This document shows positions 9,165 through 17,073 of a stretch of DNA of 64,000 bases, piece after piece. The stretch comes from Burkholderiales bacterium. Lineage in GTDB: Bacteria; Pseudomonadota; Gammaproteobacteria; Burkholderiales; WYBJ01. Below the pieces are notes generated by a model. It was not told the DNA's origin. It worked only from the letters and a program-made list of their open reading frames with translations, and ran no database searches. A program made the translations under genes and the position numbers. Where the stretch lies: the NCBI GenBank assembly GCA_022841915.1, contig JALHQN010000020.1, positions 16,428 to 80,427 of the forward strand. Reading direction: 5' to 3'. How positions within the stretch are numbered: the first letter of the stretch is position 1; each line of letters opens with the position of its first letter.

Positions 9165-9869
9165 ATGAGCGAGCACATATCCAAGCAATTCGACCACGAG
9201 CTCGAAGGTGTGCGCGCCCGTGTCCTCCATATGGGTGGCGCGGTCGAAGAGCAGATCTTGCGCGCACTGCAGGCCTTGACCACCGGCGACATGGATCTCG
9301 CGCGCCAGGTCATCGCCGACGACCATCGCATCAACACGATGGAAGTTCAGCTCGACGAGGAATGCTGCACCATCATCGCGCGCCGCCAGCCGACGGCCGG
9401 GGATCTGCGTTTGCTGATGGCGGTGATCAAGACGATCACCGATCTGGAGCGCATCGGCGACGAGGCGCAGAAGATTGCCCGCATGGCTGAACTCTTCTAC
9501 AGCCCGGACCGCACGCCCCCACCTCGGACCGTCGACGTAAAGCACGTCGCGGTCGTGGCGCTCGAGATGTTGCGCATGGCGCTGGACGCGTTCGCGCGGC
9601 TCGACGTGAGCACGGCCGCAGAGGTCGTCAAGCGCGATCAGCATGTCGACGAGGAATTCCGCTCCATCCTGCGCCAACTCATCACCTTCATGATGGAAGA
9701 TCCGCGCACGATCTCCCCGTCGCTGGAGATCCTGTTCGTCGCCAAGGCGATCGAGCGCATCGGGGATCACGCCAAGAACATGTCCGAATACGTGATTTAC
9801 ATGGTCAAGGGCAAGGACGTACGCCATCTCGCACCCGATGCTTTCGCCCGGGAGACGATGGAGCCCTGA
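9165..9869 (+). CDS. phoU: Phosphate transport system accessory protein PhoU
   Basis: 234 residues. PhoU connects the PstSCAB transporter with the PhoR/PhoB system and damps phosphate signalling and polyphosphate accumulation. Two three-helix repeats are visible, with metal-binding-type motifs LIMAV-like ITDLERIGDEAQKIA (about residue 80) and AIERIGDHAKNMSEY (about residue 185). The track start is 9141, but MSEHISKQF at 9165 is the typical N-terminus and has CGGAGAC a few bases upstream. pst genes are not in the window. Its position before ppx and the ppk1 cluster fits a phosphate/polyphosphate locus. I looked for a PHO box ahead of it and found only a single CTGTCAC half-site, not a convincing pair. 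Confidence 0.95.
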   Translation: MSEHISKQFDHELEGVRARVLHMGGAVEEQILRALQALTTGDMDLARQVIADDHRINTMEVQLDEECCTIIARRQPTAGDLRLLMAVIKTITDLERIGDEAQKIARMAELFYSPDRTPPPRTVDVKHVAVVALEMLRMALDAFARLDVSTAAEVVKRDQHVDEEFRSILRQLITFMMEDPRTISPSLEILFVAKAIERIGDHAKNMSEYVIYMVKGKDVRHLAPDAFARETMEP

Positions 9870-9945
9870 ACTGGTCCACGGTCACCCCCTGCAGTGCCTC
9901 GCTGCCCCGCCACTGATCCACCGCAAATCCATTGCGGGCAAGTGG

Positions 9946-9954
9946 TGGGATAAT
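9946..9954 (+). promoter_or_regulatory. Extended -10 promoter candidate for ppx
   Basis: TGGGATAAT fits the extended -10 form TGnTATAAT, with a GATAAT hexamer at 9949-9954 and TG at 9946-9947. No good -35 lies at 16-18 bases, as expected for extended -10 promoters. It would start a transcript near 9961, leaving a leader of about 90 bases before ATG 10052. This suggests ppx is transcribed separately from phoU. Sequence-only inference. Confidence 0.35.
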
Positions 9955-10051
9955 CACCGTATGTCGTCCCACGTATCATCCAAAATCCCTTGCACGACGC
10001 CGTCCGCAGGCACGAGCCCCAAGCTCGCCCCAGGGTCGCGGGGAGCATGGC

Positions 10052-11569
10052 ATGGCTGATTTCCCGACGCTCGCCGCAGTCGATCTGGGTTCGAACAGTT
10101 TTCACCTTCAGGTGGGGCGAGTGGTCGGGGAGCAGATCTATCCCCTGGACAGCCTGCGGGAAGCGGTCCGCCTCGGTGCAGGCTTGCGCGAAGACAAGAC
10201 GCTGGACGAGGACACCCAGGCGCGTGCGCTGGAATGCCTGTTGCGCTTCGGCGAACGTTTGCGCGGCTTGCCCAAGGGGGCGGTTCGCGCTGTCGGGACC
10301 AACACCTTTCGCGTCGCAGCAAACGCGCAGGACTTCTTGCAGAAAGCCGAAGCGGCCCTCGGCGTGCCCATCGAAGTCATTGCCGGGCGCGAAGAGGCGC
10401 GACTCATCTATCTGGGCGTCGCGCACAGCCTGCCGCTCACGCGAGAGCGGCGGCTGGTGGTCGACATCGGCGGAGGCTCCACTGAATTCATCATCGGCTC
10501 GGGTCTGAAGCCGCTCAAGCTCGCCAGCCTGCACATGGGCTGCGTGAGCTACACGATGCGCTTCTTTCCGGACGGCCGAGTCACCAAACAGGCGCTGAAA
10601 GAAGCCGAACTGGTCGCGCGTTCGGAACTGCAGTCGATGGCGACGAGCTTCTCCCGGCCTCATTGGCACGAAGCCGTGGCGTCCTCGGGCACGGCGCGCA
10701 GTCTTGCCGAAGTTCTGCAGACGACGGGTCTGGGCGACGGGGGCATCACGCCGGAGGGCCTCGCCGCCTTGCGCGGGCTGGTGCTCAAAGCAGGCGACTT
10801 CGAGCGTTTGCAGATCTCCGGGTTGCGCCCGGACCGAGCGGCCGTGCTGCCGGGAGGCCTGGCGATCATGAGCGCGATCGTCTCCGAATTGGGTGCAAGC
10901 CGGGTCACCATCACCAGCGGCGCCATGCGCCAAGGCATCCTTTGGGACTTGCTCGGGCGCGTCCACCATCACGACATGCGCGATGTGACGGCAGCGCAGC
11001 TGATGCACCGCTACCATGTCGACAGCGCCCAAGCCAAACGGGTCGGCACGCTCGCCCTGGAACTGCTCAGTCAGATCCCGAGCGGCGAAGACAGGCAGAT
11101 CGCCGAGCTCTTCGTGGGCTGGGCTGCCAAGCTGCACGAAATCGGCATTACGGTATCGTACAGCGGCTATCACAAGCATTCGGCGTACATCCTGCTCAAT
11201 GCCGACATGCCGGGCTTCTCGCGCATGGAGCAGCAGCGGCTGGCCGCGCTCGTTCTGGCCCACCGCGGCCCGCTGCGCAAGATCGCAGACGCCGGAGTCA
11301 CGGACGATCACTGGCCCATGGTCGCGGCCCTGCGCTTGGCGGTGCTCTTCAACCGCAGCCGAGTCAAGATGACCTTGCCGCGGATCCGGCTGCGCGCCTA
11401 TGGCCGACACTTCGTGCTCGATCTGCCGGAACAGTGGCTCGCGGACAACGCGTTGACCGAAACCGCCCTGCGCGAAGAGATCAAGCAGTGGCGCGGTTCG
11501 GGCAGCGAGTTGGAAGTTCGTTTGATGCGCGACGACGCGACCCGCGGGCAGCTGCCCGCTGCAGCCTGA
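10052..11569 (+). CDS. ppx: Exopolyphosphatase (Ppx/GppA family)
   Basis: 505 residues. Releases terminal phosphates from polyphosphate, or from pppGpp in GppA members. The sugar-kinase/Hsp70-like ATPase fold is marked by AAVDLGSNSFHLQVG at the N-terminus, RAVGTNTFRVA, and VVDIGGGSTEFIIG near residue 140. The C-terminal part has an HD-type helical domain (AAKLHEIGITVSYSGYHKHS), as in long Ppx. The track ORF starts at 9932, but MADFPTLAAVDLG at 10052 is the family start and has GGGGAG about 8 bases upstream. Ppx versus GppA cannot be decided from motifs; the neighbouring ppk1 and PPK2 genes favour Ppx. Confidence 0.93.
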   Translation: MADFPTLAAVDLGSNSFHLQVGRVVGEQIYPLDSLREAVRLGAGLREDKTLDEDTQARALECLLRFGERLRGLPKGAVRAVGTNTFRVAANAQDFLQKAEAALGVPIEVIAGREEARLIYLGVAHSLPLTRERRLVVDIGGGSTEFIIGSGLKPLKLASLHMGCVSYTMRFFPDGRVTKQALKEAELVARSELQSMATSFSRPHWHEAVASSGTARSLAEVLQTTGLGDGGITPEGLAALRGLVLKAGDFERLQISGLRPDRAAVLPGGLAIMSAIVSELGASRVTITSGAMRQGILWDLLGRVHHHDMRDVTAAQLMHRYHVDSAQAKRVGTLALELLSQIPSGEDRQIAELFVGWAAKLHEIGITVSYSGYHKHSAYILLNADMPGFSRMEQQRLAALVLAHRGPLRKIADAGVTDDHWPMVAALRLAVLFNRSRVKMTLPRIRLRAYGRHFVLDLPEQWLADNALTETALREEIKQWRGSGSELEVRLMRDDATRGQLPAAA

Positions 11570-11625
11570 TCACGAGCACGCCCGGAAGCAGGCCTGTCCA
11601 CCGCATAGGCTCTCGAGAAATTCCC

Positions 11626-13488
11626 ATGCCTTCCCGCAGCGATGAACCTGCCAAGGTCCTGGCCGAACTCGAGCACGTGCGCAGCGAAGTCCGAGCCGCG
11701 CAGTCGGCATTGCTTCGCGACTGGCGGTCTGAAGGCCCCCTGGGTCGATTCGCCGACAGCGCCGCCAATCTCGCCGCGTACATCGCCCTGCGGCGTCTTG
11801 ACCTGACCGATCTGCAGCCCCGGCTCGCAGCGCTGGGCCTGTCGTCGCTCGGTCGCTGCGAAGGGCACGTGCTCGCCACGCTGGATGCCGTTCTCCTTGC
11901 ATTGCGGCGTATGTGCGGACGCTCGCGTCCACGCGCGAGCCCGCTCGGGACAGGCACACTCGCCGATACGTCCTCCTCGCTCCGGCAAGCCACCGACCGT
12001 CTCCTCGGCGCACCGCCCTATCCGCGACGCACCCGCTTCATGGTCACCCTGCCGTTGAGCGCGGCGCGAGACAGTCGATTCGTGGACACATTGGTCGAGC
12101 ACGGCATGGATTGTGCGCGAATCAACGCAGCCCACGACCAAAGCGAAGACTGGATCGCCATGGTCAAGCAGGTTCGGCGAGCGGCTGCCCGCTACGGCCG
12201 CTCGGTGAAGATACTGGTCGACCTGCCGGGGCCGAAATTGCGCACCGGCCCACTGCCGCCGGGGCCTGCGGTACTGCACCTGAAGGTGAAGCGCGATCCG
12301 CTCGGTCGATTGCTTGCCTGCGGCCGCATGATCCTGGATGGCAGCGGTCGGCCCGGCCACGACGCCACACCAGCGCCAGGCGAGCCCGAGTCGTTGGCGC
12401 GACTGAGTTTGCCCCCGGCGTGGATCGCTCGGCTGCGCATGACCGACTCGATCGCATTTCGAGACTTGCGCGGGCGCCGCCGCACGCTCAAGGTCGTCGG
12501 CCGCCTCGACGAACAACAGGTGATCGTCGCCTGCGAGCGCGGCGCCTACATTTCGCCCGGCCTGGTTTTCGAGCGCCGTTCGCGCGCCGGCGTGCGCCAG
12601 CGATCCACGGTGGGCCCATTCGCCGCACCGCCGGTTCGCGTGCGCATCGTGACCGGCGATCGTTTGCTCCTCTCCTCGACCCCCGACGCAGGGCGTCCCG
12701 AGCAGCGCCGCGCCGATGGTCGGGTCGAATCGCCGGCGGTGATCGGTTGCATCGAACCTTCGGTGTTCGATCATCTGGAACCCGGTCAAACGGTGAAGAT
12801 CGACGACGGCAAAGTCACGGCCCTGATCGAGCATGTCGATCACCGGGGCGCGATGCTGAAGATCGTGCACGCACCTCCGCGGGGCGCGACCCTCGGCCCG
12901 GACAAGGGGCTCAACTTCCCGGACACCCTCCTGCCGGCGCACGGACTCGACCAACGCGACCACAGTGCGCTGCGCTTCGCCGCCGAGTACGCCGACATCG
13001 TCGGCTATTCGTTCGTGCAGTCGGGTGCCGAAATGGACGCCTTGCACCGCAGCCTGGCTTCGCTGACGCGACGACGATTGGGCGTGATCGCGAAGATCGA
13101 GACGGCGGTCGCCCTGCAAAACCTGCCCGGCATCATCGTGCGGGGCGCCAGCCACGGACCTTTCGGGGTCATGATCGCGCGCGGCGATCTCGCCGTGGAG
13201 ATCGGCTACCTGCGCCTGGCCGAAGTGCAGGAAGAACTGCTCTGGCTCTGTGAGGCGGCGCGGGTGCCCGTGATCTGGGCAACGCAGGTGCTCGAAGGGC
13301 TCATCAAGCGTGGCACACCCACTCGGGCCGAGGTCACCGATGCGGCAACCGCCGAGCGGGCCGAATGCATCATGCTCAACAAGGGCCCCTACCTGCCGCA
13401 GGCCCTGGACACGCTGACCAATCTGGTCGGCCGCATGTCGCGCCACCAAAGCAAGAAAACCGCGCGGTTCTCGCCGCTGCCCTGGTAA
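11626..13488 (+). CDS. Divergent pyruvate kinase-like protein with N-terminal extension and no C-terminal regulatory domain
   Basis: 620 residues from ATG 11626 (the track's 941-residue ORF reads back through ppx). The first ~135 residues are an unrecognised helical extension. A pyruvate-kinase barrel follows: ARINAAHD (where RxNxSHG is expected), VDLPGPKLRTG, an enlarged B-domain-like segment (roughly residues 220-430), VKIDDGKV, LNFPDTLLPAHG, IAKIETAVAL (catalytic Lys), MIARGDLAVEIG, WATQVLEGL and PTRAEVTDAA. The chain stops soon after MLNKGPY, so the C-terminal allosteric domain is absent. By-eye alignment replaces two potassium ligands (Ser by Ala in NAAH, Thr by Leu in VDLPG). The N, D, K, E and T catalytic positions remain, so activity is possible but unproven. 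It is 56 bases after ppx and faces the PPK2-type gene. Confidence 0.8.
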   Translation: MPSRSDEPAKVLAELEHVRSEVRAAQSALLRDWRSEGPLGRFADSAANLAAYIALRRLDLTDLQPRLAALGLSSLGRCEGHVLATLDAVLLALRRMCGRSRPRASPLGTGTLADTSSSLRQATDRLLGAPPYPRRTRFMVTLPLSAARDSRFVDTLVEHGMDCARINAAHDQSEDWIAMVKQVRRAAARYGRSVKILVDLPGPKLRTGPLPPGPAVLHLKVKRDPLGRLLACGRMILDGSGRPGHDATPAPGEPESLARLSLPPAWIARLRMTDSIAFRDLRGRRRTLKVVGRLDEQQVIVACERGAYISPGLVFERRSRAGVRQRSTVGPFAAPPVRVRIVTGDRLLLSSTPDAGRPEQRRADGRVESPAVIGCIEPSVFDHLEPGQTVKIDDGKVTALIEHVDHRGAMLKIVHAPPRGATLGPDKGLNFPDTLLPAHGLDQRDHSALRFAAEYADIVGYSFVQSGAEMDALHRSLASLTRRRLGVIAKIETAVALQNLPGIIVRGASHGPFGVMIARGDLAVEIGYLRLAEVQEELLWLCEAARVPVIWATQVLEGLIKRGTPTRAEVTDAATAERAECIMLNKGPYLPQALDTLTNLVGRMSRHQSKKTARFSPLPW

Positions 13489-13504
13489 CCGGTCCGACGA
13501 CACA

Positions 13505-14983
13505 TCAAAGCGCGTCCTCGATGCTCTTGCACAGCGTGCGCAAGATCTTGATGCGCGCGTGATACTTGTCGTTGGCCTCGACCAGCGTCCAGGGGGCGAT
13601 CGACGTGGACGTGCGATCCACCATGTCGCACACCGCGACGTGGTAGGCATCCCATCTTTTCCGGTTGCGCCAATCCTCGGCGGTGATCTTGAAGCGCTTG
13701 AAGGATGTCTTCTCGCGCTCCTTGAAGCGCTTCAACTGCTCTTCCTTGGTGATCTCCAGCCAGAACTTCACCAGCACCGTCTTGTTGGTGATCAACTGCT
13801 CCTCGAAGTCGTTGATCTCCGAATAGGCGCGCATCCAGTCGTACTCGGAACAGAACCCCTCGACGCGCTCGACCAACACGCGTCCGTACCAGGAACGATC
13901 GAAAATGGACAAATGCCCTCGGCGCGGCACATGACGCCAGAATCGCCAGAGGTAAGGCTGAGCGCGCTCCTCTTCGGTCGGCGCGGCGACAGGTATGCCG
14001 CGATAGCGGCGTGCATCCAACGCGCCGGTGATGCGGCGAATGGCACCGCCCTTGCCGGCCGCGTCCTGACCTTCGAACACGGCAATCACGGAAAGCTCGT
14101 TGAACTTCGGATGGCGCGAAAGAAGGTTCAGGCGCCCTTGCCAGCGCTCCAGATCGGTTTGGTATTTGGCGCGCGGAATCTTCGCGCTCATGTCCAGGTT
14201 CACCAGCACGTCCCGGTGACCGATCCGGGGCAGCATCGGCGGGGTCCGGTCCGGCAGGCGCGCGACCGGTTTCTGGTCGAGCCGCTCGCGAATCGCTTCG
14301 AGCAGCAGGCGCCCGACCGTGAGCATCCGATAGTGCGGATCCTCGCCTTCGACGACGATCCAGGGCGCCTCGGCCTTGCTCGTCTGCAGCAGGAACTGCT
14401 CGGAGACCTTGCGAAAGCGGTCGTAGATCTTGTATCGCTCCCAGTCGGTCGCCGTGACGCGCCACCGCGTCTTGGGATCCTTTTCGAGCGCCTTGAGCCG
14501 CTTGCGCTGCCGATCCTTGGAGAGATGGAACCAGAACTTCAGGACCAGCGCCCCCTCGTCGGTGAGCATCTTCTCGAAACGCACGATCTCTGCGATGGAC
14601 TGGGCGAGCACGGCCTTGCCGATGCGGCCATAGACGCGATCGACGATGGGCTGGGTATGCCAGGCGCCGAACAGGATGCCGATCTTGCCTCGCGGTGGCA
14701 GCGCCCGCCAGAACCGCCACATCCGCGGCCGCTCGCGTTCCTCGTCGGAAGGCTCGGGAAACGCATGGGTATGGATATGCCGTGGATCCATCCATTCGTT
14801 GAGCGTGTTGACCGTCTCGCCCTTGCCCGCACCGTCGACACCGCCGATGACGATCACGACCGGAAAGCGATGGGCTTGCGACAAATCGTATTGCACGTTG
14901 AGCAAGGCCTCGCGCAGTTGCGGCTCCTCGCGCTCGAAGGTCTGCTTGTCGATTTTTTGACCCAGTTCGGCCGATTCGAACAT
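13505..14983 (-). CDS. pap: Polyphosphate:AMP phosphotransferase (two-domain PPK2 family)
   Basis: 492 residues with two tandem PPK2 domains. Each has a P-loop: IGGVDGAGKGE near residue 47-56 and FEGQDAAGKGGAIRRITG near residue 300. Lid-type segments WMDPRHIHTHAFPEPSDEE and LDARRYRGIPVAAPTEEE are also present, with RSWYGRVLVERVEGF in the second domain. Fused double-domain PPK2 proteins of this length are the class II/PAP type, which phosphorylate AMP to ADP using polyphosphate. The second domain is expected to be catalytic in this family. It ends only 16 bases from the pyruvate-kinase-like gene (convergent) and is followed upstream by sixA on the same strand. Confidence 0.92.
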   Translation of the reverse strand: MFESAELGQKIDKQTFEREEPQLREALLNVQYDLSQAHRFPVVIVIGGVDGAGKGETVNTLNEWMDPRHIHTHAFPEPSDEERERPRMWRFWRALPPRGKIGILFGAWHTQPIVDRVYGRIGKAVLAQSIAEIVRFEKMLTDEGALVLKFWFHLSKDRQRKRLKALEKDPKTRWRVTATDWERYKIYDRFRKVSEQFLLQTSKAEAPWIVVEGEDPHYRMLTVGRLLLEAIRERLDQKPVARLPDRTPPMLPRIGHRDVLVNLDMSAKIPRAKYQTDLERWQGRLNLLSRHPKFNELSVIAVFEGQDAAGKGGAIRRITGALDARRYRGIPVAAPTEEERAQPYLWRFWRHVPRRGHLSIFDRSWYGRVLVERVEGFCSEYDWMRAYSEINDFEEQLITNKTVLVKFWLEITKEEQLKRFKEREKTSFKRFKITAEDWRNRKRWDAYHVAVCDMVDRTSTSIAPWTLVEANDKYHARIKILRTLCKSIEDAL

Positions 14984-15013
14984 GTTTGCTCTCCCTGATG
15001 ATCGGAGCGGCGC

Positions 15014-15457
15014 TTACCCGATCAAGTCGGGCGGCAGTACGGCACGCAGAGTGTTCTCCGAGCCTTTGCGCGTGATCCAGACAATCGAGCCCTTGCGCAC
15101 GCTCCATTGCGAATCCCTGCCGCTGATCAGATGCGCCGCGGTCATGCCCAGCGTCGGCTGGTGCCCGACGATGACTACCGGTTGACTTGCCCGCGGCCAG
15201 CCCGCAGCGTGCAAGATCGAATCGGGGCTCGCGCCCAAACCGACCTCGTCGCTGGTTATGAACTCGCTCGCCAGGGCCGCAGCCGTCTGCTGCGTCCGCA
15301 CCGCGGGGCTCACGACGACACTGAAGTGTTTGGGCAGCCTGCCCCTGAGCCACTGCGCCATTGCCGCCGCCTGACGCCGCCCCTTGGTCGTTAGTTTGCG
15401 CTTCTCGTCATCGAGGCCATCTTCGGCTTCTGCATGACGCCAGAGTATCAGATCCAA
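15014..15457 (-). CDS. sixA: Phosphohistidine phosphatase SixA
   Basis: 147 residues; small histidine-phosphatase (phosphoglycerate-mutase-like) fold. The RH catalytic motif is at the N-terminus (LILWRHAEAED), the second arginine is in VVSPAVRTQQTA, and the second histidine is in VVIVGHQPTLG. E. coli SixA removes phosphate from phosphohistidine on HPt domains or the PTS-Ntr protein NPr. Here it sits between the PPK2-type gene and a CYTH-CHAD gene, a context shared by many polyphosphate loci, so a role on other phospho-substrates is possible (inference). Confidence 0.9.
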   Translation of the reverse strand: MDLILWRHAEAEDGLDDEKRKLTTKGRRQAAAMAQWLRGRLPKHFSVVVSPAVRTQQTAAALASEFITSDEVGLGASPDSILHAAGWPRASQPVVIVGHQPTLGMTAAHLISGRDSQWSVRKGSIVWITRKGSENTLRAVLPPDLIG

Positions 15458-15486
15458 ATCGCACCTCCCTCACGCGTGCTGCCTGC

Positions 15487-16998
15487 TCACCAACAGGGAC
15501 GACTGCGCCGGAACCGCCGCCATAGCGTGCGCAATCGCCGCCTCTCCTGGTGGATCACGTGCGCACTCCATCCGCGTGCGCAATCCACCAACATTCTCTG
15601 CGCGGGTACGGCCGCGCGTACCCGGCTCACCATGGTGGACGCGTCGCACAGCGTCCCCAGGCAATTCTGCAAGCGAACCAACGGTTCGCGAACGTCGTCA
15701 GCCTTACCCTGCGGATAGAGCGATCCGAAGAATTCAATCGCATAGCGCAGCTTCTTGACCGCGATTCGCAGGACATGCAGATGCGCCACCGTGGCGGCCT
15801 TGCGACCCTTGCCGCGCGCCAGAACGCGCCCCATGCGATGCTCGAGCAAGGCCGATGCGAACGGCCCGATGGGCTGGCGCAGTGCCTCGCTCGCCTGGGG
15901 AAAGCCGCCGCCGGCAGCGACGCGCCCGAGTTCCAGCAGCAGGTTCGCTGCGCGCCGGGAGTTCCAGGCCGCCCGCGCGCCGCGGCGGGCCGCTTCACCC
16001 ATGTCATGCGCGCTGTTCCGCAGCCCGTTCAAAGACGAGACCTTCACAACCTCCCCCAGCCCCGCAATCAATTGCGGCATCGCCTCGGCCCTGAAGACAT
16101 CCCAGTCGCGCGCCGGCCCAAGACGCCCACCCAGCCATTTCAGTTCCGCCCTCAGCCTTGTGATCGCCTCGTCGGGCAACCCGTGCGAGAAGACACCCAT
16201 GCACGAGCGCAAGCGACGCACGCTCACGCGCATCTGGTGCAGATATTCGATGTCTTCACCGGCAAGCATCCCGTCGGCGTTCGCCTGTAGCTGGGCGAGC
16301 GCCGAGCCGACGATGCATGCCAACGAGCGAGCGAGGTCGAACTGCCCGTCGAGCACGATTCGCTGCGCCTTTACCGGGGCCGACTTCACCCCCGCCAGCA
16401 GGTAACCGCGCTCGGCTTTGCTGCGGCAGGCAGGTCGCACGCCGAGATCCTGCGCGAGCGCGGCAGCGATGTCGAACAACGCGGGGGCCTGGCCGGCCGT
16501 GAGTTCCAACTCTAGTTCGCAAATCGGCAACCTCGCGGTACCGCAGACGATGTGGCCTCGATCCAGGCTGACCTCGGCGCGGGTGCCGTCGGCAAGCGCC
16601 AGCGTCCGGGTCGTTCGCTCGAACTCGGTCACGAACAGCGGCTTGAGCTTGCGCCGCAGCGGCAGCGATGCGAGTGCCTCGAGACCGGCCAGACCTGCCA
16701 ACGCCTCGAAGGCTAGCTTCTGGTCCGGGACACCGCACGCGACCTCTAGTCGCGTATGCAGTCCACCCGCGGCCTGCCCTCCCCATTTCACGGTCTGCTC
16801 CCAGCCTGCCGGGATCTGCCGCAAGCGCAGGCCTATTCGATCGGACCACAGATCGAACTGCGGCGTGTCGTAATAAACGCTGATCACGCGCGTTGGTCCG
16901 GCTCTGGCGATCGTCGCCGATTCGATCGCAGGATGCGACAACACTCGCCCCGCGTCGCGCGGCGAGAGTTCGAGCTTGAGTTCGGTTTCGGTCATCAT
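15487..16998 (-). CDS. CYTH and CHAD domain-containing protein
   Basis: About 503 residues. The N-terminal CYTH (triphosphate tunnel) domain begins with the ExExK signature (ETELKLEL) and keeps VISVYYDTP, LRLRQ, and ICELELELTAG as inner-barrel strands. The C-terminal CHAD domain, about residues 215-500, is helical and rich in His/Arg (YLHQMRVSVRRLRS, LHVLRIAVKKLRYAIEFF), the conserved histidines being proposed phosphate ligands. CHAD domains bind inorganic polyphosphate and CYTH domains often hydrolyse triphosphate, so this is probably a polyphosphate-granule-associated or tripolyphosphatase protein. The track start (17070) lies before MMTETELK; ATG 16998 (or 16995) is the usual start. It is 75 bases downstream of ppk1 on the same strand. 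Confidence 0.9.
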   Translation of the reverse strand: MMTETELKLELSPRDAGRVLSHPAIESATIARAGPTRVISVYYDTPQFDLWSDRIGLRLRQIPAGWEQTVKWGGQAAGGLHTRLEVACGVPDQKLAFEALAGLAGLEALASLPLRRKLKPLFVTEFERTTRTLALADGTRAEVSLDRGHIVCGTARLPICELELELTAGQAPALFDIAAALAQDLGVRPACRSKAERGYLLAGVKSAPVKAQRIVLDGQFDLARSLACIVGSALAQLQANADGMLAGEDIEYLHQMRVSVRRLRSCMGVFSHGLPDEAITRLRAELKWLGGRLGPARDWDVFRAEAMPQLIAGLGEVVKVSSLNGLRNSAHDMGEAARRGARAAWNSRRAANLLLELGRVAAGGGFPQASEALRQPIGPFASALLEHRMGRVLARGKGRKAATVAHLHVLRIAVKKLRYAIEFFGSLYPQGKADDVREPLVRLQNCLGTLCDASTMVSRVRAAVPAQRMLVDCARGWSAHVIHQERRRLRTLWRRFRRSRPCW

Positions 16999-17073
16999 GC
17001 CGGCAACATTCGTCGAACCGCTCGTCGTCGACCAAGTACCGCGAAAACCGGTCTTCGTCGGCGAGGCCATGCG

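Noticed and set aside
11398-13650. 750-residue minus-strand ORF covering the pyruvate-kinase-like gene
   Set aside because: It is a mirror of the real plus-strand gene in GC-rich DNA; composition is Arg/His/Gly-rich with no domain motif and no ribosome site.
13389-15353. 654-residue minus-strand ORF over pap and sixA
   Set aside because: Shadow frame of the PPK2-type gene, whose motifs are in the other minus frame (13505-14983).
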